A stretch of DNA of 8,449 nucleotides, taken from Clostridia bacterium. GTDB taxonomy: Bacteria > Bacillota_A > Clostridia > Christensenellales > CAG-138. The notes under the pieces were generated by a model, which had not been told where the DNA came from, searched no databases, and worked only from the letters and a program-made list of their open reading frames with translations. A program made the translations under genes and the position numbers. The stretch covers positions 1 through 8,449 of the forward strand of contig JAFUDD010000249.1 of NCBI GenBank assembly GCA_017459315.1, given 5' to 3'. How positions within the stretch are numbered: the first letter of the stretch is position 1; the number at the start of each line of letters is the position of its first letter. Of this stretch, positions 1 to 6,239 are shown piece after piece.

Positions 1-523
1 TGTTGCGGTGACCATACACGACACAGACGCCTTCCTTACCCGGCTTTGCCGAAGTCGGCAGCCAGCCCGGCGTTTTTTCAAGGGTGCCCGCATCAACATT
101 GGAAGCAACGTTCACTGTCTTTCCAAGGATAGAAAGCGTGAATGCCATACCCTTCAGCACGGTCGGAACCGGCGTCACAGCAGGCGCTGCTGTCGGCATA
201 CGCACATATGCCGGTTCGAGTGTCGGCGTTGTCGCAATGATCGGAACGGTACTGGGCAGTGCTGTTTCCATTGCCGATCGGAGATCATCCGGAACGATTG
301 TAACTTCAACAATCGGAACACCGGTAGGAACAGGTGTGCCTTCCGTACTCGGCGGAATCGGTATTGTGACTTCGACCACGGGAATAGCAGAAGAAAACGT
401 CGTAACAGGATTATCCGGTACATCGCCATGATTCATGTGCGTATAAATGCCAATAAACCCTGCTGCTAAAAGCAAAGCAATCACGGTCAAGGTAATCAGA
501 ATCGTTTTTTGTTTCTTAGTCAT
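1..523 (-). CDS. Membrane-anchored sortase, 5' part only (runs off the left edge)
   Basis: The ATG at 523-521 opens a frame with no stop to the window edge, giving 174 residues. It follows an AAGGAGGA site (532-539) with 8-base spacing, and lies 18 bases after the peptidase stop. Seen: a short basic N-terminus (MTKKQK), a hydrophobic anchor at about 8-27, then a Pro/Thr/Val-rich linker at about 36-122 that carries an imperfect repeat (IPVVEVTI near 47, VPIVEVTI near 69). A folded part follows, with W-L-P at 154-156, P-G at 161-162, and VVYGHRN at 168-174. The G-H-R element matches the conserved histidine block of sortases, so His172 would be catalytic. The Cys and Arg of the triad lie outside the window. 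Known: sortases are extracellular transpeptidases that attach surface proteins to the wall, and clostridial ICEs often carry one near the peptidase gene. The YGH form resembles class B, but the class is uncertain. Confidence 0.75.
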   Translation of the reverse strand, partial: MTKKQKTILITLTVIALLLAAGFIGIYTHMNHGDVPDNPVTTFSSAIPVVEVTIPIPPSTEGTPVPTGVPIVEVTIVPDDLRSAMETALPSTVPIIATTPTLEPAYVRMPTAAPAVTPVPTVLKGMAFTLSILGKTVNVASNVDAGTLEKTPGWLPTSAKPGKEGVCVVYGHRN

Positions 524-541
524 TTCGACTGTCCTCCTTCG

Positions 542-2716
542 TTACGTTGTCGGTCTGCCAAAACAGACCCATTTCCACCGTGCAGTATTCTGGCCGTAGA
601 GCTTACGAATCTGCACGCTGTTATCACCGCCTACGCTGTCGATCAGATATTCGTCATTAATGTAGATGGCAACATGGTGAATATGCAGCCATCGGCGGCA
701 TTTACCGGTTCCGCAGCGTCCAATATCCCCGCAGTAGTCCTTTCCTCTGGATGGATCGAAACGCGCAAAGAAGATCAGATCTCCCGCCTGCAGTTGACTG
801 GGATCAGTGAACAGGCATCCCATCTCGCGGCACTTTTTTGCCATACGAACCGAGGATAATCCGTTCATGGAGGTCAGCCCCACATCCGCATACGCAGTAC
901 GCGCGAATTTGGAGCAGTCCATGGAAGCATAGCTGCGCCCGATGTATCGCTTGGCTGCCTGTACAATTTGGTAGCCCAGTTCGCTCGGCGGCAGGTCGGG
1001 GTTAATATCCAGTCCGAAACCATATTCGCCGCCGTCGCCGATCACATCACCGGTCAGTTTGGCATACAGCGGATAGTATTCAGGTTTCATCATCTCTTTG
1101 AGCATCGCATATTGGTTTTCATTGAAATTGTAGAGAGAAGCGGCGTCGCGGTAATCCATACTGGATACGCGGATCGTGATCGTGAGCTTGGTCTTGGTTT
1201 CCGTAATCGGGTTGCCTTCCTCATCGATCAGGGGCATACCGTCTTCATTCACGATCGGAATCTCCTCCGTTTCAATCTCGGTGTGGTAGGATGCGCTGTT
1301 CATGCGCTGAAAGATGGAGCGCAGAATCTCCACCTTTTCCGGTGTCACGATGAGTACATCGGTCGGCTGATCAGGATCGGTTGTCGTGCTGACAGCATAG
1401 ATACCGAGCACGTCCGCCCAGTTCATAACGGACCCGCTGGAATCCGTATCTCCTTCATACACCAGTTCCATTTCATCCGGTTTGTATTGACGCTTGTATC
1501 GATTGATCCGAGCGTTGATCGAATCCACAAAATCACCATTGATCTCCGAGATCGCAGCGGTCATAGGACGACCCTCGGAGACATCATTAGAGTAGAATAC
1601 ACCAAAGCACAGAGACAAGATCAGTGCTATGACCGCAATCACCGCGATCACGATCACGGATACCCATCCGCCGGCAGCCATGGCTGCAACGAGTTTTTCC
1701 AGCGCGGCGATAATTGCCTTTACGGCAGCGGCAAGCGCTTTGCCCGCAGCCTGCGCTGCTTTTGCCGCCGCTTGTGCGGCACGGATCGACGCTTCCTTGG
1801 CAACCTGCGCCGCCTTTGCGGAGGCCTGTGCTGTCTTCTGCATGGTCTTTGCTGTTGCCTGCGCCGTCCTTGCCGTCTGCTGCGCTGTTTTGACCGTTTG
1901 CTGCGAAGTCTTTAGCGTCCGGTGCGCTTCCTTTACACCGTGCTGCGCGGTCTTAACAGATAGATGCGCTTCTTTCTCTGCTCCCGGTACGAGTCTCTGC
2001 TTCGGCGATACTGCCGGACCTCGTTCGCTCGGATTCCGGAAATGCGGTTGTTCACGATCCGGCTCCGGTAATCGTATTTGATCGGCTTTCTGCGTTTGCG
2101 AAAATGCCGTTTCTTCTTTTCCTTTACCATACTGTTTCTCTCCGTTGAATGTTGAAATGGAAGAACCCGTCCGATTCTGTCGAACGGGTTCCCTGCCATG
2201 GGATAATTCTGCTGTGTCTTTCCGGTGCAGCGGATTATCCGCACCGGATGCAGGAAGCGTAGTTCGCTCCTCCGGAATGCGAGGAAGATCCTCGCCGCGC
2301 ATTTGCGGTAGATCCGCGGATTGTACCGGCTCCGATTCTGTTGCAGAAGGATTCTGCGCGGCTTGCTCTGCATCGGAAAGGGTCTGCTCCTCGAACGTCT
2401 GCGCCTGTTCCGCTGCTGCTTCCTGTTTCTCCTGCTGCGCCTGTTGGAATCTTCGGATCGCCGCCTGCCGGGCGCGCGCCTGCAGATTCTGTGCCGATTG
2501 CGTTGTAACCGTAACAACCTTTTCGGAATACTGTTCTGCCTGCTGTTCGGCGTATTCGTTCGGCGACGATCCCTGCTGCTCCCCTGAAAGATTCGTCTGT
2601 ATCGCTTTCCATTCGGGAGCACCTTTCGGCGCTCCCGCTTTCACGATCTTCGGCTTGTGTGCCTTGCTGTTCGGCGTCTTCGGCGGCAAGCCGGTTGGCT
2701 TTTGCTTGGGTTCCAT
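542..2716 (-). CDS. Conjugation-associated NlpC/P60 (C40) cell-wall peptidase with membrane anchor
   Basis: The preferred start is ATG 2716-2714, giving 724 residues, because AAGGGG (2725-2730) stands 8 bases before it. An in-frame GTG at 2725 would add three residues but overlaps that site. Order seen: a Gln/Glu/Ala/Pro-rich, probably cytoplasmic region at 1-250; Ala/Lys/Thr/Gln heptads at about 254-330; one membrane helix at about 351-375 (G-G-W-V then V/I/A/L-rich); an outer region at about 376-570; and an NlpC/P60 domain at about 575-724. In that domain MDCSKFARTAY gives catalytic Cys601, QAGDLIFF lies at 643-650, and HIHHVAIYI gives His681. Family knowledge: such peptidases cut peptide cross-bridges so that the secretion channel can cross the wall, comparable in role to Orf14 of Tn916. 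The VirB4 stop lies 12 bases upstream and the sortase follows 18 bases downstream, so co-transcription is likely. Oddity: three cysteines (662, 668, 673) just before the histidine motif. Confidence 0.9.
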   Translation of the reverse strand: MEPKQKPTGLPPKTPNSKAHKPKIVKAGAPKGAPEWKAIQTNLSGEQQGSSPNEYAEQQAEQYSEKVVTVTTQSAQNLQARARQAAIRRFQQAQQEKQEAAAEQAQTFEEQTLSDAEQAAQNPSATESEPVQSADLPQMRGEDLPRIPEERTTLPASGADNPLHRKDTAELSHGREPVRQNRTGSSISTFNGEKQYGKGKEETAFSQTQKADQIRLPEPDREQPHFRNPSERGPAVSPKQRLVPGAEKEAHLSVKTAQHGVKEAHRTLKTSQQTVKTAQQTARTAQATAKTMQKTAQASAKAAQVAKEASIRAAQAAAKAAQAAGKALAAAVKAIIAALEKLVAAMAAGGWVSVIVIAVIAVIALILSLCFGVFYSNDVSEGRPMTAAISEINGDFVDSINARINRYKRQYKPDEMELVYEGDTDSSGSVMNWADVLGIYAVSTTTDPDQPTDVLIVTPEKVEILRSIFQRMNSASYHTEIETEEIPIVNEDGMPLIDEEGNPITETKTKLTITIRVSSMDYRDAASLYNFNENQYAMLKEMMKPEYYPLYAKLTGDVIGDGGEYGFGLDINPDLPPSELGYQIVQAAKRYIGRSYASMDCSKFARTAYADVGLTSMNGLSSVRMAKKCREMGCLFTDPSQLQAGDLIFFARFDPSRGKDYCGDIGRCGTGKCRRWLHIHHVAIYINDEYLIDSVGGDNSVQIRKLYGQNTARWKWVCFGRPTT
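1727..1957 (-). repeat. Heptad-repeat coding segment (V/A-K-T-A-Q-x-T) in the peptidase gene
   Basis: The protein reads as about eleven successive seven-residue units, for example VKTAQHG, VKEAHRT, LKTSQQT, VKTAQQT, ARTAQAT and AKTMQKT, decaying to Ala/Lys/Gln-rich units next to the membrane helix. The period of seven and the lack of Pro and Gly suggest one long helix or coiled coil on the cytoplasmic side. Similar Lys-Thr-Ala heptads are remembered from clostridial ICE homologues. The DNA copies are degenerate, so this is a protein repeat more than a recent tandem duplication. Confidence 0.75.
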
Positions 2717-2724
2717 ATGTTCCA

Positions 2725-2730
2725 CCCCTT
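2725..2730 (-). promoter_or_regulatory. Ribosome binding site AAGGGG that decides the peptidase start
   Basis: Read on the minus strand, the VirB4 stop TAA runs straight into GGGG, making AAGGGG. Its 8-base distance to ATG 2716 is ideal. The nearer GTG at 2725-2723 shares a base with this site, so it cannot use it. This favours the shorter 724-residue protein. Confidence 0.6.
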
Positions 2731-5080
2731 ACGCCGCACCCTGCTTATCCGCGTTCGCCTGCCGGTCCGAAGGCTTTGTCGTAATCAACGGATATAAGAG
2801 GCTGTCCGTCGGATACCGGTCTACAAACGGCACGATGTTTCCGCCGCATTTCAATAGACCTCTGCCGGATTCGGCATTGGTGACATACGACAGCTGTGCC
2901 TGCGAAATGCCCAATAGTGACGCCAGTACCTTTCGCGCCGACGGCGACTGGTTGAGCATAACGATATACTCCGAGTTGGAAAGCATTGTCTGCGCGTTGT
3001 GGCTTTGGAGCATGTCCTCAATGTCCTGCGTAATGCCGGTATAGCAGGCGTTGTACTTACGCGCACGCTTCCACTGTTCAAACAGGAAGTTCGAGCTGTA
3101 TTCATTAGCGAACAACAGATAAATCTCGTCAATGAAGATATACGTCTGCCGTCCCTTCTTCTGGTTCGTCACGATCCGGTTATAGATCGAATCGAGCACG
3201 ACGAGCATACCGACCGTCTTCAGCGACTTACCAAGATCACGAATGTCGTAGCAGAGCAGTGAGCTTTGCGTGTTCACATTCGTCTGCTTGGCAAAGGTAT
3301 CGAGCGTGCCTTCCGTAAACAGCTCTATCTTCAGCGCGAGTTCCTTTGCTTCCGGCTCCGGCTGCTTTAACAGCACCTTATGGAAGTCTTTCAGCGTCGG
3401 AACCTTACCCGTATACCCCTTTGCAATATAGCTGCGGTAGACGAGCGCCGTGCAGCGGTCGATTAGCGTGTATTCCTGCGGCGTGACCTTGCCGATCAGC
3501 TGCTCACAGAAGGAAAGCAGGAACTGGCTCTTGATCGCCCACGGCTTTTCGCCGTCCTCATAGTCGGCGGACATATCGAGTGCATTGATATGGTGCGGGG
3601 AATCGGCGGAGATACGGATGACTTCGCCGTGCAGCGCTTCGACGAGCAGGCTGTACTCGCGCTCCGGGTCAATAATAATCACATCGCAGTCCCCGCGCAG
3701 CGCGTGCTGGTAGATCTCGCGCTTGGCAAACAACGATTTACCGGAACCGGAAACGCCGACCACAAAGCCGTTGCCGTTCTGCAGCATGGCACGGTTTACG
3801 AACATCAGGTTGCCGCTGATCGCGCTTCTGCCGCAATAGACACCGCCTTCGTGGTTGATCTCCTGCGCGCGGAACGGCATGAGCACGGCGGTGCTTTCGG
3901 TCGTAAGCGTCCGCAGCGTCTTGACCTGCCGAAGACCATACGGCAGCGCGGTATTCATACCCTGCAGCTGCTGGTATTTCAATACCTCAAACTGGCAGAT
4001 ATGCTTTCTCGCAATCGAGAGCAGTGCATCCGTATCCGCGTCCAGCTGCTTTTTGCTGTCGGCAACGTGGATGATCGTGACGGTCACGAACATCATCCTT
4101 TGGTTGCGTGTCGTGAGATCGTTCAGAAAGTCCTTCGCTTCCGCACGCTGCAGTTCGAGGTCATACGGCACGACGGCGGCGAAATTGCTGTTCTGGTTCT
4201 GCTTCTGCTGCCAGCGGGTGACGTTTGTTTCGACGCCGAGCAGGCGCTGTTCGACTTCCTTGACCGCTTCGTCCGTCGGGATCGGGATAATGTCAATGCT
4301 GAGCATGAGGTTCCGGTTGAGATCGCACATTTCGGCGATCATGCTGTCCTTGAGATAGGTTGGGTATTCCCGAAGCGTCAGCACCCGTGCAAACCGCTTG
4401 CCGAAGCGGATGCTGTTCGACTTGATCGACAGCGAATCGGGGATGATCGAATCGATCGGGGAGTGGCCGCGCTTCATCTTCTGCTTAAAATCGAGATAGA
4501 AATATTCCTCCTCTCCGGCATGGAAGAAGTCGTACAGTACCCGCAGCCGTTCGGTCGCATCCAGCACTTCGATCTGCGAGGAAAGCGTTAAAAATCTCGA
4601 TTTCAGTTCGCCTATCACGCGCTCGAAAAAAGTCGTCGCTTCTTCATAGTTATTCTTCACGACGGAGACCGTCATGTACTTGGATTGCGTGATTCCGCTG
4701 CCGAGCTTTTCGTAGCCCTTGAGCATTTTGTTGTGCTCGGTGACATAGTCGTCAAGATCATCGTCGCGCTTAGGCAAAAGGTTCTTCGCAAATGCCGACT
4801 TTGAGATACAGCGGTTGAAGGACGTGATCTTGGTCGTAACGCCGACCTCCAGCGAGTTAATGAGATCGCAGTAGCTCATGAACATATCCAGCTGGTCATC
4901 CTTGGAAGCGACGGCGTAGTTAATGTCCGTAAAGCGGATGGTCTTGGAATACTTATTGTTCCCGACAAGGAACACGCCGTCCTCCCAGACCCGGTTGATC
5001 GGGATCGTGTCCTGGATGGAGCGCGGGATCTTAAACGATTCCGCATCCTGCTTCAGTACGTTTTTCAAAGTCTTGGACAT
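2729..5080 (-). CDS. virB4: VirB4-like type IV secretion ATPase (conjugative transfer)
   Basis: The protein has 783 residues, the usual size for Gram-positive VirB4/TcpF-type ATPases. The N-terminal half (about 1-410) is the VirB4 region that contacts the channel. The C-terminal half is the P-loop motor: Walker A GVSGSGKS at 442-449 (Lys448), a beta strand ending in D-P-E at 471-473, Walker B YIFIDE at 647-652 (Asp651, Glu652), and GITQDIEDML at 682-691, matching the conserved Gln motif of VirB4/HerA-type enzymes. No signal peptide or clear membrane helix is seen, so it is probably a peripheral inner-face ATPase. Family role: it hydrolyses ATP to assemble and power the DNA transfer channel. 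The start ATG 5080 has AAGGAGGT (5091-5098) at 10 bases, built from the last codons of the PrgI gene, whose stop is 3 bases away. This suggests translational coupling. The reading frame is intact, with all key residues present. Confidence 0.95.
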   Translation of the reverse strand: MSKTLKNVLKQDAESFKIPRSIQDTIPINRVWEDGVFLVGNNKYSKTIRFTDINYAVASKDDQLDMFMSYCDLINSLEVGVTTKITSFNRCISKSAFAKNLLPKRDDDLDDYVTEHNKMLKGYEKLGSGITQSKYMTVSVVKNNYEEATTFFERVIGELKSRFLTLSSQIEVLDATERLRVLYDFFHAGEEEYFYLDFKQKMKRGHSPIDSIIPDSLSIKSNSIRFGKRFARVLTLREYPTYLKDSMIAEMCDLNRNLMLSIDIIPIPTDEAVKEVEQRLLGVETNVTRWQQKQNQNSNFAAVVPYDLELQRAEAKDFLNDLTTRNQRMMFVTVTIIHVADSKKQLDADTDALLSIARKHICQFEVLKYQQLQGMNTALPYGLRQVKTLRTLTTESTAVLMPFRAQEINHEGGVYCGRSAISGNLMFVNRAMLQNGNGFVVGVSGSGKSLFAKREIYQHALRGDCDVIIIDPEREYSLLVEALHGEVIRISADSPHHINALDMSADYEDGEKPWAIKSQFLLSFCEQLIGKVTPQEYTLIDRCTALVYRSYIAKGYTGKVPTLKDFHKVLLKQPEPEAKELALKIELFTEGTLDTFAKQTNVNTQSSLLCYDIRDLGKSLKTVGMLVVLDSIYNRIVTNQKKGRQTYIFIDEIYLLFANEYSSNFLFEQWKRARKYNACYTGITQDIEDMLQSHNAQTMLSNSEYIVMLNQSPSARKVLASLLGISQAQLSYVTNAESGRGLLKCGGNIVPFVDRYPTDSLLYPLITTKPSDRQANADKQGAA

Positions 5081-5083
5081 GGA

Positions 5084-5431
5084 TCAGAGAACCTCCTTCC
5101 ATTTCTTATCGGTTTTCAGGCACTCGACATACACGTTGACCGGCTGTGAGGTTAAGTGCTTCGGCATGAGAATCTCGGAGCGAATATATGCCGCGATCAG
5201 TTCTTCGGCGGTCATGCCGTGATAATGCACAAAACCCATGATTGCAAACGGGAATGCCGCGACAATACAGAGCCAGCTCACAACCTCCGAGCCGAGAAAC
5301 GGACGCAGGCCGAAGTACACGCCGACCGCGACAACGATCGCGAGGGCAGAAAAAAGGAACTGCCGTTTGGACAGTCCCATGAACACCGATTCCTGATAGT
5401 CTCGGATTTCTTTATTGATTTTGATTTCCAA
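5084..5431 (-). CDS. PrgI-family membrane protein of the conjugative secretion system
   Basis: The product has 115 residues. It starts at TTG (5431-5429); an in-frame TAA at 5440-5438 rules out any earlier start, and the first internal ATG would remove 17 conserved-looking residues. Seen: an N-terminal MEIKINKEIRDYQESVFMGL stretch followed by S-K-R-Q, two hydrophobic helices at about 26-42 and 50-68, then a basic, soluble C-terminal tail. Family knowledge: PrgI proteins are small two-helix proteins encoded directly before VirB4 in Gram-positive ICEs and plasmids, and they are thought to be part of the membrane channel, comparable in position to VirB3. The 3-base gap to virB4 and the ribosome site shared with its 3' end support this. 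Oddity: the VirB6-like gene expected directly upstream is absent and a gene on the other strand stands there. Confidence 0.9.
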   Translation of the reverse strand: MEIKINKEIRDYQESVFMGLSKRQFLFSALAIVVAVGVYFGLRPFLGSEVVSWLCIVAAFPFAIMGFVHYHGMTAEELIAAYIRSEILMPKHLTSQPVNVYVECLKTDKKWKEVL

Positions 5432-5566
5432 TGCGGGTTACCTCCTACTGGTTTTTGGTATACATAAAGACGGCGCATAGCCGCTTGAATAAAAGAAAAA
5501 GTTCATCGACATCCTCAAACAGTGCCGCATATGCCGGTATACTGTAGCTGAAAGGTGGTGAACGAT
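5432..5566. promoter_or_regulatory. Divergent intergenic region, probably with promoters for both sides
   Basis: These 135 bases separate the start of the conjugation operon from a gene on the opposite strand. For the plus strand, TATACT at 5538-5543 is a good -10 match 23 bases before the ATG, but no good -35 is seen at the right distance. For the minus strand, TTGAGG (5513-5518) and TTTTAT (5489-5494) are spaced 18 bases apart, each four of six to consensus. GGTATAC occurs twice (5457-5463 and 5536-5542), and GCATATGC (5527-5534) is a palindrome that could be an operator half. All promoter calls are weak. Confidence 0.3.
5440..5447 (-). promoter_or_regulatory. Ribosome binding site that fixes the TTG start of the PrgI gene
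   Basis: The minus strand reads TAGGAGGT, 8 bases before TTG 5431. A stop codon in the same frame overlaps its 3' side, so only TTG (or a much later ATG) can be used. A near-perfect site paired with a weak start codon may set the level of this first gene of the visible operon. Confidence 0.75.
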
Positions 5567-5878
5567 ATGGAAAAGTACATTCTGATCGGCTGTATCGCAG
5601 GAACCGTGATCGGAACGATCCTCAGAATCCCGCGCCTGCAGACGCTCGCGCTCCCGGTGCTGTACACCTTAATCGCCATGTGGATGCCGGGATGGTCCAC
5701 GGCGCATCCCGTGCTGTCCAACGGCATCTTTTACGGACTTGTCGGGCTGAACGTGCTGTCATGGATCATTGGTCTGTTGCAGAAGATCGGGGAATACCGG
5801 GCAAGAAAGCGCCTTGAGCGGATGGAGATCGAAGCCGCGATACGGGACATGAAGCAAAAACCAGGAATCGCTGCATAA
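5567..5878 (+). CDS. Small membrane protein of unknown function, three predicted helices
   Basis: Starting at ATG 5567 it has 103 residues. AAAGGTGG (5551-5558) lies 8 bases upstream and favours this ATG over the in-frame GTG codons at 5555 and 5558. Seen: hydrophobic stretches at about 4-19 (ILIGCIAGTVIGTI), 26-42 (L-A-L-P-V-L-Y then A-M-W-M-P) and 53-72 (GIFYGLVGLNVLSWIIGLLQ), then a charged helix at 73-97 rich in Arg, Glu and Lys. The base composition is GC-rich like the conjugation genes and unlike the sequence that follows its stop. It is divergent from the operon and sits where a VirB6-like gene would be expected. I do not recognise the family. Holin-like or channel-associated roles are possible but unsupported. 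That it is a real gene rests on the ribosome site, the coherent membrane pattern and the lack of a competing gene. Confidence 0.7.
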   Translation: MEKYILIGCIAGTVIGTILRIPRLQTLALPVLYTLIAMWMPGWSTAHPVLSNGIFYGLVGLNVLSWIIGLLQKIGEYRARKRLERMEIEAAIRDMKQKPGIAA

Positions 5879-6100
5879 CTAGTAGTATTTAATGGTATGA
5901 ATCTGGCTAATTTGATTCTATACTAACAAGAGATAATAAACAAAGGCAAAGTCTTATTAAGTTGGGAGCTGGTAATCTGCAAACAAGGATTTATAAAAAG
6001 TTGTGCCGTGATGTAAAGATGTTAATAAGCTAAGAATTATTTATATTGATCCATGTGATAGACTCCTCCGATGCAAAAGTTAGGAAATGAATTCGAAAAG

Positions 6101-6158
6101 CCCCAAACTCACAAATCAAGCGATGGACGACCGGTTCATCGCTTGATTTGTTATGGGG
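6101..6158 (-). terminator. Long hairpin, probable terminator of the NTPase gene
   Basis: ACAAATCAAGCGATG (6111-6125) and CATCGCTTGATTTGT (6137-6151) are perfect 15-base complements around an 11-base loop. On plus-strand RNA three more inner pairs can form (G-U, A-U, C-G), leaving a five-base loop. An outer CCCCA (6101-6105) pairs with TGGGG (6154-6158) across an asymmetric bulge. Transcribed from the NTPase gene, the structure begins 81 bases after the stop and is followed by CTTTTC, a short U-run. A Rho-independent terminator is the simplest reading. The stem is longer and the U-run shorter than usual, so a structured RNA or a DNA-level site remains possible. Confidence 0.5.
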
Positions 6159-6200
6159 TCAAGATATTGGGATTTTCTAGTTTATTTTACTATAGAAGCG

Positions 6201-6227
6201 TTAGTAATCATTTCGTAAGATTGCTAA
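6201..6227. repeat. Small imperfect inverted repeat after the NTPase gene
   Basis: TTAGTAATC (6201-6209) and GATTGCTAA (6219-6227) are inverted copies with one difference, separated by nine bases. The repeat lies 13-39 bases beyond the NTPase stop. It may be a weak RNA hairpin that protects the 3' end. At this length in AT-rich DNA it could be chance. Confidence 0.25.
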
Positions 6228-6239
6228 TGAGATCGGCTA

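Larger units (their letters stand above)
5879..6239. other. AT-rich spacer of 361 bases without a convincing gene
   Basis: Base composition falls abruptly after the stop at 5878. The clear content is the hairpin at 6101-6158 and a weaker inverted repeat at 6201-6227. Short open frames on the plus strand (about 5911-6033, and about 6000-6087 ending in TAG) read as protein-like, but have no start codon or ribosome site and are of a length expected by chance. No tRNA or attachment site is recognised, and no obvious terminator follows the plus-strand gene. Confidence 0.6.

Noticed and set aside
8..469. Plus-strand frames and a minus-strand 84-codon frame in the first 470 bases
   Set aside because: The minus-strand sortase frame from 523 explains this stretch with a ribosome site, anchor helix and GHR motif; the others are shadows.
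968..1915. Plus-strand open frame of 315 codons
   Set aside because: It is antisense to the peptidase gene; its Arg/Cys/Leu-rich end is the complement of the heptad-repeat codons.
2145..3044. Plus-strand open frame of 299 codons
   Set aside because: It spans the junction of two real genes on the other strand, with a Cys/Ser-rich antisense-like composition.
3590..4591. Plus-strand open frame of 333 codons
   Set aside because: It lies wholly opposite virB4, has an Arg/His-rich composition typical of antisense frames, and shows no domain.
5438..5512. A 24-residue leader peptide before the PrgI gene (ATG 5512 to TAA 5438)
   Set aside because: The only purine-rich stretch (GAGG) abuts the ATG, so spacing is wrong, and the sequence has no attenuator-like codon run or hairpin.
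5911..6087. Protein-like plus-strand frames that might be a frameshifted gene remnant
   Set aside because: About 25-40 codons without a start or ribosome site is within chance for six frames, and I recognise no family.
6101..6158. The hairpin as a retron RNA or an origin of transfer
   Set aside because: No reverse transcriptase or relaxase is encoded in the window, and no nick-site-like sequence is recognised.
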